Part shown: one piece after another, positions 1-6,607 of the stretch
How positions within the stretch are numbered: position 1 is the stretch's first letter
Layout: each line of letters starts with the position of its first letter
Origin: an uncultured Clostridia bacterium
GTDB lineage: Bacteria; Bacillota; Clostridia; Oscillospirales; CAG-272
NCBI GenBank assembly: GCA_945485605.1
Contig: CALYSG010000038.1
Span: 1-12,837, forward strand
Reading direction: 5' to 3'
DNA length: 12,837 nucleotides
Translations under genes and position numbers: made by a program
Notes under the pieces: generated by a model
Database searches by the model: none
Told to the model about the DNA's origin: nothing
What the model saw: only the letters and a program-made list of their open reading frames with translations

Positions 1-58
1 CTATGTCGTGGCATTTGTCAATATGTTATTCCCCCAAAGTCAAAGAAAATATTTTTGC

Positions 59-64
59 AAAGGA
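59..64 (+). promoter_or_regulatory. Ribosome binding site deciding the isomerase start
   Basis: AAAGGA lies 10 bases before the ATG at 75. It supports that start over the in-frame ATG at position 3, which has no visible upstream sequence. I found no convincing -35/-10 pair in positions 1-58; the promoter may lie beyond the left edge. Confidence 0.55.
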
Positions 65-74
65 TCTTTTTTCT

Positions 75-986
75 ATGGAACTCTCAACATCAACCTGCAT
101 TTTCCCGGCTCACCGTCAGGGCGGCAGAAACTCCCTCATTGAATCAATAGATATGTGTTACGAGTGCGGATTCCGTCACATCGACCTCAATTTCTGCTCT
201 GCCTCAAACAAAAAGTCGGGCAGCGAGCTTCTCGGCGACGACTGGGAAACTAAGATCGACGAGATAGGCAACCATGCCGCAAAGCTCGGCGTAGTCTTCA
301 CGCAGTCGCACGCACCGTTTGACTCAAACCTTTACCGCAACGACATTCCGCCCCTCACCGACGAATACCGCGAATGGTATGACGAGTCGGTAAAACGCTC
401 GATAATTGCATCGGCACGACTCGGAGTCAAGTGGGTGGTCACGCACGCGCAGACCGCGACGACGGATGCCGAAATGTCTCGCGAATATAACCTTAAGATC
501 AACCGCGAGTTCTACTCGCCCTACCTTGAGCTTGCAAAAAAGGTCGGAACCGGCATCGCCGTCGAAAATATGGCGGAATTCCACCCCGCAAAGACAAAGC
601 ACCGATTCACAGCAACGGTCGAGGAACAGATCGCGGTCATCGACGATTTCGCCGATCCCGATATACAGGGAGCATGGGACTTCGGTCACGCTCAGCTCGT
701 TTACAAGGATCAGGTCCCCGCGCTACGCAAGCTCGGGCACCGCTTAAAGGCTACCCACGTGCAGGAAAACTGCGGAAACAACGACGACCATTACGTTCCC
801 TTCGTCCGCGGCACGACGCCTTGGGAAGAGCTCATGCCCCTGCTGAAGGAGATAGACTACCCGGGCGACTTCACCTATGAGATCCACGGGATAATGGGCA
901 AGGTCCCCGACGAGCTCCGCATAGAGCTCGGCAAATTCTGCTACAAGGTCGGGCTCTACCTGATCGGACTTTACGACAAGGCTTAA
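75..986 (+). CDS. Sugar phosphate isomerase/epimerase (AP endonuclease 2-like TIM barrel)
   Basis: A 303-residue cytoplasmic protein of the xylose isomerase-like TIM-barrel superfamily (AP_endonuc_2, PF01261 type). Members isomerise or epimerise sugars and sugar acids, and a few are endonuclease IV-like. Metal-ligand-like residues fall in the expected order: H79 (QSHA), H124 (THAQ), E164 (VEN), D202 and H205 (WDFGH), H228 (THVQEN), H239 (DDHYVPF) and E269 (YEIHG). The frame is open from position 3, but I chose the ATG at 75. It has AAAGGA at 59-64 ten bases upstream, the typical barrel start (ELSTSTCIFP) follows it, and the extra 24 residues resemble nothing in the family. It stands alone, convergent with the ABC operon, and ends just before a shared terminator. 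The substrate is unknown. The family call is firm; the choice between isomerase, epimerase and another activity is not. Confidence 0.88.
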   Translation: MELSTSTCIFPAHRQGGRNSLIESIDMCYECGFRHIDLNFCSASNKKSGSELLGDDWETKIDEIGNHAAKLGVVFTQSHAPFDSNLYRNDIPPLTDEYREWYDESVKRSIIASARLGVKWVVTHAQTATTDAEMSREYNLKINREFYSPYLELAKKVGTGIAVENMAEFHPAKTKHRFTATVEEQIAVIDDFADPDIQGAWDFGHAQLVYKDQVPALRKLGHRLKATHVQENCGNNDDHYVPFVRGTTPWEELMPLLKEIDYPGDFTYEIHGIMGKVPDELRIELGKFCYKVGLYLIGLYDKA

Positions 987-1005
987 TTAAAATAAATCAA
1001 ATCGC

Positions 1006-1041
1006 TTTTTTGGGACCTCCTGATCAGGAGGTCCCAAAAAA
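1006..1041. terminator. Bidirectional rho-independent terminator (perfect palindrome)
   Basis: A 36-bp perfect inverted repeat centred between 1023 and 1024. Six T's and then GGGACCTCCTGA are mirrored by TCAGGAGGTCCC and A's. Either strand gives a GC-rich stem followed by a U run, so it can stop both the isomerase transcript (+, stop at 984-986) and the ABC operon (-, stop at 1048-1050). Confidence 0.93.
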
Positions 1042-1047
1042 ATATGA

Positions 1048-3006
1048 TTATGTTTGATTCCCGGCAAACTGGGTCATATAGAGCTTATAGTATATTCCCT
1101 TCTTTTCGAGAAGCTCCTCATGGTTGCCCGTTTCGACCACCCTTCCGTGATCCATTACGACTATTATATCGGCGTCGCGCACCGTAGAGAGCCTGTGCGC
1201 GATAATAAGGCTCGTACGGTTCTTCATAAGGTTCACCATAGCATCCTGAATATGCTGTTCTGTCCTCGTGTCGACCGAGCTCGTAGCCTCGTCAAGGATC
1301 AGGATCTTCGGATCGGCAAGTATCGCCCGCGCTATTGCAAGGAGCTGTCTCTGCCCCTGCGAAAGATTCGCGCCCGCCTGCTTTAAGCAGGTCGCATACC
1401 CCTCCGGCAGTTTATCTATGAAGTACGCCGAGTTGCTCATCTCTGCGGCGCGGATCATTTCTTCATCAGAGGCATCGGGGCGCGCGTACTTGATATTGTA
1501 GCCTATCGTATCCGAGAAGAGCACGGTATCCTGAAGCACTATCGCGGTATTGTGGCGAAGGTCGTCGCGCCTGAGCTCCGAGACATTCACTCCGTCAATG
1601 AGGATCTCGCCCGAATCGACCGGATAAAAACGCATCAGAAGGTTTACGACCGTCGTCTTTCCCGAGCCGGTCGCGCCGACAAGGGCTATCTTCTGCCCCG
1701 GGCGCACATCAAGGCTGAAGTCATACAGCACCTGCTTGCCCGGAATATACGAGAAGTTTACGTTCCTGAATGATATCTCGCCCCGGACGCTATCCATACC
1801 GGTATCGCCGCTGTTGTCCTCGTCGGGTTGATCAAGGATCTCAAAGATCCTCTCGGCACCTGCAATAGCGGTCTGCAGAGAGCCGTAGAGCTGGGCTATC
1901 TCATTGATCGGGCGCGAGAACTGCTTTGCGAAGATTATGAACATCGAGATAGTGCCTATGCTTATGATCCCAACCGAGGGAAGAGCAAAGTATCCTCCGA
2001 ACGCCGCCACTATAACGAAGCTGATATTCGAGATGCAGTTCATGATAGGACCCATAGAACCGCCGAGGATCTCCGCCTTGATCCCTACCTTTGTCAGCTC
2101 GTCGGAGGTGCGGTTGAATTCCTCCGTAACATCATTCTGTTTATTGTACGCGACTATCGACCTGTACCCCGTTATCATCTCCTCGGAATGTCCGTTGAGC
2201 TGACCGAGGACCTCCGAACGGCGGCGGAACAGCTTTCTCATGACCTTTGACAGCGAACGCGTCACGACAAGGGTTATGACGACAGTCACAAGGGTTATAA
2301 GGGTGAGCTGCCAGCAGTAGATGAACATGATCGCCACCGTTCCGATGACCGTCAGCACGCCCGAAACGAGCGATCCGAGGCTCTGCGACACGGTATTCGA
2401 GACATTCTCTATATCATTCGTCATACGGCTCATTATGTCGCCGTTCGAGTGAGTGTCAAGATATTTTATCGAAAGATTGTCGATCTTCCTGAATAGGTCG
2501 TGTCGCATTCTCCTTACGATCCTCTGGCTGAGGTGAGCCGAGAATAGCGACTGCGCAAGAGAGAAGCACGCACTCAACAGGTATATGCCGAGCATTATCG
2601 CAATAGTCGCGCAGAGCTTTTCCCAACTTATCGCAATAAGGTCGCGGTCGGGCGATCCCGCCGCATTCAGGTCAAATATCTCCTTTATTATATCGACCGC
2701 GTTGCCCTGAAGCATCGGCGCGATCAGCGAGGCAACCGTAACGGCAAGCACCGCCGCGATCAAAAATATCAGAAGCATTTTTTCCCTGCCGAAATACTTT
2801 ATGAGCCGTCCGACCGTCGCCTTGCCCGCCTTCGGCTTTTCGAATACCTGACCGGGGCGCCCCGGGGGACCTCCTCTTCCCGGACCGTGGAAGTTAACGC
2901 GGTTTTTGTCGCGGTTCATTTCGGCAGCCTTGAAGGCGGTAGCCTCGACGGGACCCGATTCAAACCCGCGGGGGAGTTCTTGATCTGTTCTTTTTTCGTC
3001 ATTCAT
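1048..3006 (-). CDS. Heterodimeric ABC exporter, catalytic-site half-transporter (permease-ATPase fusion)
   Basis: A 652-residue ABC half-transporter. It has a Gly/Pro-rich cytoplasmic N-terminal extension (about 1-65), an exporter-type membrane domain of about six helices (roughly 75-375) and an ATPase domain (about 408-645). Visible motifs are Walker A GATGSGKT (444-451), Q-loop Q492, signature LSQGQ (548-552), Walker B ILILDEAT with catalytic E573, and H-loop H604 (IIAHRLS). The signature deviates from LSGGQ, while the Walker B Glu and switch His are canonical. That is the pattern of the partner carrying the consensus ATPase site in BmrCD/TM287-288-type exporters. The ATG at 3004-3006 has an AAAGGGGGA ribosome site overlapping the end of the upstream half-transporter gene, which lies 16 bp away, so the two are probably co-translated. 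The likely role is efflux of drugs, lipids or peptides; the substrate cannot be inferred. Confidence 0.95.
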   Translation of the reverse strand: MNDEKRTDQELPRGFESGPVEATAFKAAEMNRDKNRVNFHGPGRGGPPGRPGQVFEKPKAGKATVGRLIKYFGREKMLLIFLIAAVLAVTVASLIAPMLQGNAVDIIKEIFDLNAAGSPDRDLIAISWEKLCATIAIMLGIYLLSACFSLAQSLFSAHLSQRIVRRMRHDLFRKIDNLSIKYLDTHSNGDIMSRMTNDIENVSNTVSQSLGSLVSGVLTVIGTVAIMFIYCWQLTLITLVTVVITLVVTRSLSKVMRKLFRRRSEVLGQLNGHSEEMITGYRSIVAYNKQNDVTEEFNRTSDELTKVGIKAEILGGSMGPIMNCISNISFVIVAAFGGYFALPSVGIISIGTISMFIIFAKQFSRPINEIAQLYGSLQTAIAGAERIFEILDQPDEDNSGDTGMDSVRGEISFRNVNFSYIPGKQVLYDFSLDVRPGQKIALVGATGSGKTTVVNLLMRFYPVDSGEILIDGVNVSELRRDDLRHNTAIVLQDTVLFSDTIGYNIKYARPDASDEEMIRAAEMSNSAYFIDKLPEGYATCLKQAGANLSQGQRQLLAIARAILADPKILILDEATSSVDTRTEQHIQDAMVNLMKNRTSLIIAHRLSTVRDADIIVVMDHGRVVETGNHEELLEKKGIYYKLYMTQFAGNQT

Positions 3007-3022
3007 ATCTTTTATCCCCCTT

Positions 3023-4738
3023 TCAGTCCTCTTTCAGCTGTGATCTGTAAATATCGCGATATATCTCGGAGGTTTTCAGAAGCTCATCGTGGCTTCCGAT
3101 CGCCGAGATCTTCCCCCCGTCGAGAACGGCGATCCGGTCCGCATTTCTGACCGAGGCTATCCTCTGCGCGATAATTATCTTCGTTACTCCGGGCTTGGCT
3201 TTTCCGAGCGACTCATATAGCCTTGCCTCGGTTCCGAGGTCGAGCGCACTCGTCGAGTCGTCGAAGATCATTATCTCGGCATCGCGAAGGATCGCACGGG
3301 AGATCGCGATCCTCTGCTTCTGCCCGCCCGAGAGCGAATGTCCGCCCTCGCTGACCGGAGTGTAGTAGCCGTTCGCCGTCGAACAGATGAAATCGTCCGC
3401 CTGTGCAACTGTTGCCGCGTCCTTTATCTCCCGCGGTGTCGCCGAGTCCTTGCCCCAGCGTATGTTTGCCTCTATCGGGCGCGAGTACAGCTCGGCTTTC
3501 TGGAGGACTATCGCGATCTTGTCGCGAAGAGCGGTCGTATCGTAGTCCTTCACGTTTATCCCGTCGACGAGGATATTGCCCTCCGTCGCGTCGTAAAAAC
3601 GCGGGATGAGGTTTACGAGCGTCGACTTTCCCGATCCCGTAGCTCCGAGGATCGCAAAGGTCTCGCCGCTTTTTATCTTAAGGTCGATGTTTTTCAGCAC
3701 CTCCGAACCGTCAGACGATCCGGGGTAACAGAAGCTGACACCGCGAAATTCTATCTCACCGCGCTTTTCGGTCTGACCGTCAAAGCCGCCGCCCTCAGCC
3801 GAGGTACTGCAGGCGAGGACTTCGTTTATTCGGTCGACCGAAGCCTTTGCACGGGTGAAGGTCTGGAATATTCCCGCCATAAATACGACTCCGTGAAGGA
3901 TCATGGATACGTATGTGATGGCAGCGATTATCTCACCCGGACGCATCGAGCCTCCGTCGCGTACATTAAGCCCGCCGATGAATATCACCCCTATAACGCA
4001 AAGGTTAAGGATTATATTCATACACGGCATCATGAAGGCAAGAAGGTACTGGACCTTCAGGTTTACCTTACAGAGCGCGTCGTTTGCTTTATCAAATCGG
4101 TCGAGCTCGTGATCCTCCTTGACGTAAGCCTTCACAACTCGGGCACCCGCGACGTCCTCCTGCATAACGTTGTTTACACCGTCGAGCTTCTTCTGAACCA
4201 TAGAGAACATAGGTGACGCTTTCTTGAGGAAAAATATCACGAGTGCAATGACTATCGGAAGAGCACAGGCAGTCACAATGGCGAACTTCGGCGACTGCAG
4301 CGAGAGCATTATTATTCCGCCGACAAACATTATACCGCTGCGGACGACGCCTCTCATTGACATGGCGACCATGTTCTGTACCTGCGTTACGTCGTTTGTG
4401 AGCCTTGTCACGAGCGATCCGGTCGAGATCTTGTCGGTGTCGCTGAAGGAGAGATTCATTATATGTGAAAAAAGGCTCTTGCGAAGGTCGTTTGCAAAAT
4501 TCTGCGACGCGAGGTTCGTGAAAACACCGCACAGTATGCCGCAAAGCCCGCCGAGCATCACAAAAAGGATCATTCTGACACCCGTCGATACGATGATGTC
4601 CATATTTCCGGCGAGAACGCCGTCATCGACGATCTTCGCCATCAGATCGGGCTGGAGAAGGTCCATAGTTATCTCCCCGACCATGAAAATAGGTGCAATA
4701 AGGCACCAATACCAGTATTTTTTCAGATATTTCAGCAT
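3023..4738 (-). CDS. Heterodimeric ABC exporter, degenerate-site half-transporter
   Basis: A 571-residue half-transporter without an N-terminal extension. Membrane segments lie at about 10-28, 54-77, 134-148, 152-171, 241-257 and 270-291, followed by an ATPase domain (about 328-567). Walker A is GATGSGKST (365-373), the Q-loop is Q413 and the signature is a canonical LSGGQ (469-473). Walker B, however, reads IMIFDDST, with D494 where the catalytic Glu should be, and the H-loop position is Q525 (IIIAQRIAS). Its own nucleotide site should therefore be poorly hydrolytic, while its intact signature completes the partner's active site. It is the second gene of the MarR operon, 27 bp after the regulator, with GGAG at 4745-4748 ahead of the ATG at 4736-4738. 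It very likely forms a heterodimer in the cytoplasmic membrane with the product of the next gene. Confidence 0.95.
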   Translation of the reverse strand: MLKYLKKYWYWCLIAPIFMVGEITMDLLQPDLMAKIVDDGVLAGNMDIIVSTGVRMILFVMLGGLCGILCGVFTNLASQNFANDLRKSLFSHIMNLSFSDTDKISTGSLVTRLTNDVTQVQNMVAMSMRGVVRSGIMFVGGIIMLSLQSPKFAIVTACALPIVIALVIFFLKKASPMFSMVQKKLDGVNNVMQEDVAGARVVKAYVKEDHELDRFDKANDALCKVNLKVQYLLAFMMPCMNIILNLCVIGVIFIGGLNVRDGGSMRPGEIIAAITYVSMILHGVVFMAGIFQTFTRAKASVDRINEVLACSTSAEGGGFDGQTEKRGEIEFRGVSFCYPGSSDGSEVLKNIDLKIKSGETFAILGATGSGKSTLVNLIPRFYDATEGNILVDGINVKDYDTTALRDKIAIVLQKAELYSRPIEANIRWGKDSATPREIKDAATVAQADDFICSTANGYYTPVSEGGHSLSGGQKQRIAISRAILRDAEIMIFDDSTSALDLGTEARLYESLGKAKPGVTKIIIAQRIASVRNADRIAVLDGGKISAIGSHDELLKTSEIYRDIYRSQLKED

Positions 4739-4765
4739 ATTTTTCTCCGGAATAATTAATCATGC

Positions 4766-5200
4766 TTACGGTCTTCGCTCGTCAATTCCAAGCACATCTC
4801 TCACGCGGCGAAGGATACGGATCGTTTCGTCAAACTCTTCGGGCGTGAGAGCGTTACCGACGGCTTGCTCGGCGGCTATGACCTTCTCCCGAAGGCGGTC
4901 GTCCGCCTCCCTTCCCTTCTTTGTCAGAAAAAGGTGCGAGGCGCGAAGATCCTCGCTGTCAGATTCGCGGTAAAGATATCCGTCGGAGATCATATCGCGC
5001 ACGGTTTGGCTGACGGCGGCAGAGGTAACGCGGTTGTGTTCTGCTACGGATTTTTGGCTCGCGCCGGGATTGCGGGCAATAAACATGAGCGTTGCACGGT
5101 AACCGTCGGGCACACCCGCCTCGGCAGCCAGACGACGGATATAGTCATCCCATGCCCTTGCCGTGCATTTCATTTCTAACATAAGCGGTCGATGTTCCAT
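4766..5200 (-). CDS. MarR-family transcriptional regulator
   Basis: A 144-residue winged-helix repressor of the MarR family. The DNA-binding domain spans about residues 34-96, with a likely recognition helix at 57-70 and a wing carrying the family pattern D-x-x-D-L-R followed by LFLTKKG (81-96). Flanking helices, including about 97-138, would form the dimer interface. The start is the ATG at 5198-5200, because GGGAGGA (5206-5212) lies 5 bases upstream. An in-frame TTG further upstream (5216-5218) would place that ribosome site inside the coding region and is rejected. It is the first gene of the exporter operon, transcribed from a promoter followed directly by an inverted repeat. The likely mode is repression of itself and the exporter, relieved by a ligand, probably an exporter substrate. 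The ligand is unknown. Confidence 0.94.
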   Translation of the reverse strand: MEHRPLMLEMKCTARAWDDYIRRLAAEAGVPDGYRATLMFIARNPGASQKSVAEHNRVTSAAVSQTVRDMISDGYLYRESDSEDLRASHLFLTKKGREADDRLREKVIAAEQAVGNALTPEEFDETIRILRRVRDVLGIDERRP

Positions 5201-5205
5201 TGTGA

Positions 5206-5212
5206 TCCTCCC
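5206..5212 (-). promoter_or_regulatory. Ribosome binding site of the MarR regulator
   Basis: On the minus strand GGGAGGA lies 5 bases before the ATG at 5200. It fixes the start there and excludes the upstream in-frame TTG. Confidence 0.85.
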
Positions 5213-5220
5213 TCTCAAAT

Positions 5221-5242
5221 TAGTTAATTAATTACTTAACTA
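5221..5242. promoter_or_regulatory. Putative MarR operator (inverted repeat)
   Basis: TAGTTAA (5221-5227) and TTAACTA (5236-5242) form perfect 7-bp arms around an AT-rich 8-bp spacer. Long AT-rich palindromes of this kind are typical MarR-family operators. The repeat sits just downstream of the predicted start of the regulator-exporter transcript and upstream of its ribosome site, where a bound dimer would block transcription. The site is seen in the sequence; binding by this MarR protein is inferred. Confidence 0.7.
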
Positions 5243-5252
5243 TCTGTGCGAT

Positions 5253-5281
5253 ATTTTACTCCGATCGCCGCATTTTGTCAA
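5253..5281 (-). promoter_or_regulatory. Sigma-A-type promoter of the MarR-ABC exporter operon
   Basis: On the minus strand a perfect -35 TTGACA (5276-5281) is followed after exactly 17 bases by TAAAAT (5253-5258). Transcription would start near 5246, just before the inverted repeat at 5221-5242. No other promoter of this quality was seen for the three minus-strand genes. Confidence 0.82.
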
Positions 5282-5319
5282 GGGGGGATGAAAGAAGTTA
5301 CATTTGCGCAATATTTGAC

Positions 5320-5348
5320 TTGCAACATAAGAATTTATGTGATATAAT
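5320..5348 (+). promoter_or_regulatory. Extended -10 promoter of the nuclease gene
   Basis: TTGCAA (5320-5325), a 17-base spacer and a perfect TATAAT (5343-5348) preceded by TGA, an extended -10 element. Start of transcription is expected near 5355. The spacer contains a 6-bp inverted repeat (ACATAA at 5325-5330, TTATGT at 5335-5340) that could bind a regulator. An alternative -35, TTGACT at 5315-5320, would leave a 22-base spacer and is less likely. Confidence 0.75.
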
Positions 5349-5381
5349 GAAAATATATCGAACGAGGACGGTGATATAACC

Positions 5382-6365
5382 TTGAAAAAGAGACATTACG
5401 GCTTAAAGGCGCTCTGCCTTATCCTTTCCTTACTTATGATGCTCGCGCTTTCCGCGTGCAGCGTGCCGGAGGATAACGGAGGCAGCACCTCATATGTTCC
5501 TTCGGAAACCAAGACTGATCCCACAGAGGTCACGACAACCGGGGCAAGCGTCAATACCACCATTGGCAACAGCGATGAAAAGTATCCGATCTCCTATTCG
5601 GACATTCCGGAATATTCGGGCAGTCCGTACACTGTAGTGAACGACAACATTCCCTTCTTCACCCCGGAGGAGATAACGACGACGGCTTACGAGTATTACA
5701 GCGAGCTTGACTCGCTCGGGCGCTGCGGCGAGGTCCATGCCTGCCTCGGCAAAGAGCTTTTCCCGACAAAAGGTCGCGGCGATATAAGCTCGGTGAAGCC
5801 CACCGGCTGGCATTCGGTATCCTACAGCATAGTCGAGGGCGGCTCACTCTATAACCGCAGTCACCTTATCGCGCACAAATTCACGGGACAGGACGCAAAT
5901 CAGCAGAACCTTATCACCGGTACCCGTTACATGAACGCGACGGGCATGGATAAGTTCGAATGTGAGGTATACGACTACATAAAGGCGAGCGGAAACCACG
6001 TCATGTACCGCGTCACCCCGATATTCGAGGGCGAAGAGCTCGTCGCTCGCGGCGTGCTCATGGAGGGATACTCCGTTGAAGACGAGGGCAAGGGTATAAA
6101 ATACAACGCATTCTGCTACAATGTCCAGCCGGGGATCGAGATCGACTACGCGACGGGAGACAACCGCCTTGCCGGCGGCGCGGACGCGACGACGACCGGA
6201 ATGCCCGAGTGTACCTATGTTCTGAATACCAGTAGTAAAAAGATCCACTTGCCTACCTGCAGCAGCGTAAAGCAAATCTCCGAAAAGAACAAACAGTATA
6301 CGACAGCCACTCGTGAAGAGCTTATAGCACAAGGCTATTCTCCCTGCGGCTCGTGCAAGCCGTAA
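5382..6365 (+). CDS. Lipoprotein DNA/RNA non-specific endonuclease (DNA-entry nuclease-like)
   Basis: A 327-residue exported nuclease. It begins with a lipoprotein signal peptide: basic start KKRHYGLK, hydrophobic core, and lipobox LSAC with the acylated Cys at 26. A Ser/Thr-rich linker (about 30-75) follows, then an Endonuclease_NS_2/NUC-type domain (about 100-260). The catalytic motif is NRSH (158-161, H161 the likely general base) where most relatives have DRGH. NLITGTRYMN (176-185) supplies the probable metal-binding Asn, and VQPGIEIDYATG closes the domain. A C-terminal module (about 276-327) has H289-x3-C293 and CGSC (322-325), a possible small zinc site seen in other secreted Firmicutes nucleases. 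The start is a TTG with GGTGA seven bases upstream. The gene has its own promoter and terminator, divergent from the exporter operon. It probably degrades extracellular DNA or RNA at the cell surface; a role in DNA uptake is possible but unshown. Confidence 0.88.
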   Translation: MKKRHYGLKALCLILSLLMMLALSACSVPEDNGGSTSYVPSETKTDPTEVTTTGASVNTTIGNSDEKYPISYSDIPEYSGSPYTVVNDNIPFFTPEEITTTAYEYYSELDSLGRCGEVHACLGKELFPTKGRGDISSVKPTGWHSVSYSIVEGGSLYNRSHLIAHKFTGQDANQQNLITGTRYMNATGMDKFECEVYDYIKASGNHVMYRVTPIFEGEELVARGVLMEGYSVEDEGKGIKYNAFCYNVQPGIEIDYATGDNRLAGGADATTTGMPECTYVLNTSSKKIHLPTCSSVKQISEKNKQYTTATREELIAQGYSPCGSCKP

Positions 6366-6385
6366 CACGAAAGTATAATTTTCAG

Positions 6386-6433
6386 GCGGACCGAAAGGCA
6401 ACTCATTTCTTGCTTTTTCGGTCCGCGCTTTTT
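6386..6433 (+). terminator. Rho-independent terminator of the nuclease gene
   Basis: GCGGACCGAAA (6386-6396) pairs perfectly with TTTCGGTCCGC (6416-6426). GCAA/TTGC inside the loop can extend the stem. GC and five T's (6429-6433) follow. It lies 20 bases after the nuclease stop codon. Confidence 0.85.
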
Positions 6434-6537
6434 CGGCTCCCCTTTGCCGCATTGTATTACCCTGACCGAATTCCGACCGCACTGTCAAAACAGGTATGGG
6501 AAAAGCCCTTTTGCTTCGCAAATTGATGATTATTCAT

Positions 6538-6566
6538 TTGACTAATCGGCGGGAATATGATATAAT
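6538..6566 (+). promoter_or_regulatory. Promoter of the flavoprotein/membrane protein operon
   Basis: TTGACT (6538-6543), 17 bases and TATAAT (6561-6566) preceded by TGA (extended -10). Transcription should start near 6573, leaving a leader of about 35 bases with AAGGAG (6594-6599) before the ATG at 6608. It is the only strong promoter seen before the three overlapping genes. The rest of the gap (6434-6537) shows no further structure. Confidence 0.82.
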
Positions 6567-6607
6567 AAAATAAATGTACGGAAAAGCTCCCGGAAGGAGA
6601 AGATATA

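Noticed and set aside
3..74. In-frame upstream extension of the isomerase to the ATG at position 3
   Set aside because: The 24 extra residues are unlike the family N-terminus, and a good ribosome site precedes the internal ATG at 75.
3338..4216. Open frame (292 codons) on the plus strand inside the ABC half-transporter gene
   Set aside because: Arg/Val-rich shadow of a well-supported minus-strand gene, with no start signal.
5201..5218. Longer MarR form starting at TTG 5218
   Set aside because: The start would put the strong GGGAGGA site inside the coding region; the ATG at 5200 uses that site at the right distance.
5304..5311. TTGCGCAA palindrome between the two divergent promoters
   Set aside because: Only 8 bp, no second copy nearby and no good position relative to either promoter; chance is likely.
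5844..6521. Minus-strand frame of 225 codons across the nuclease gene
   Set aside because: Covers the nuclease active-site region in antisense, crosses its terminator, and lacks a ribosome site or family motif.
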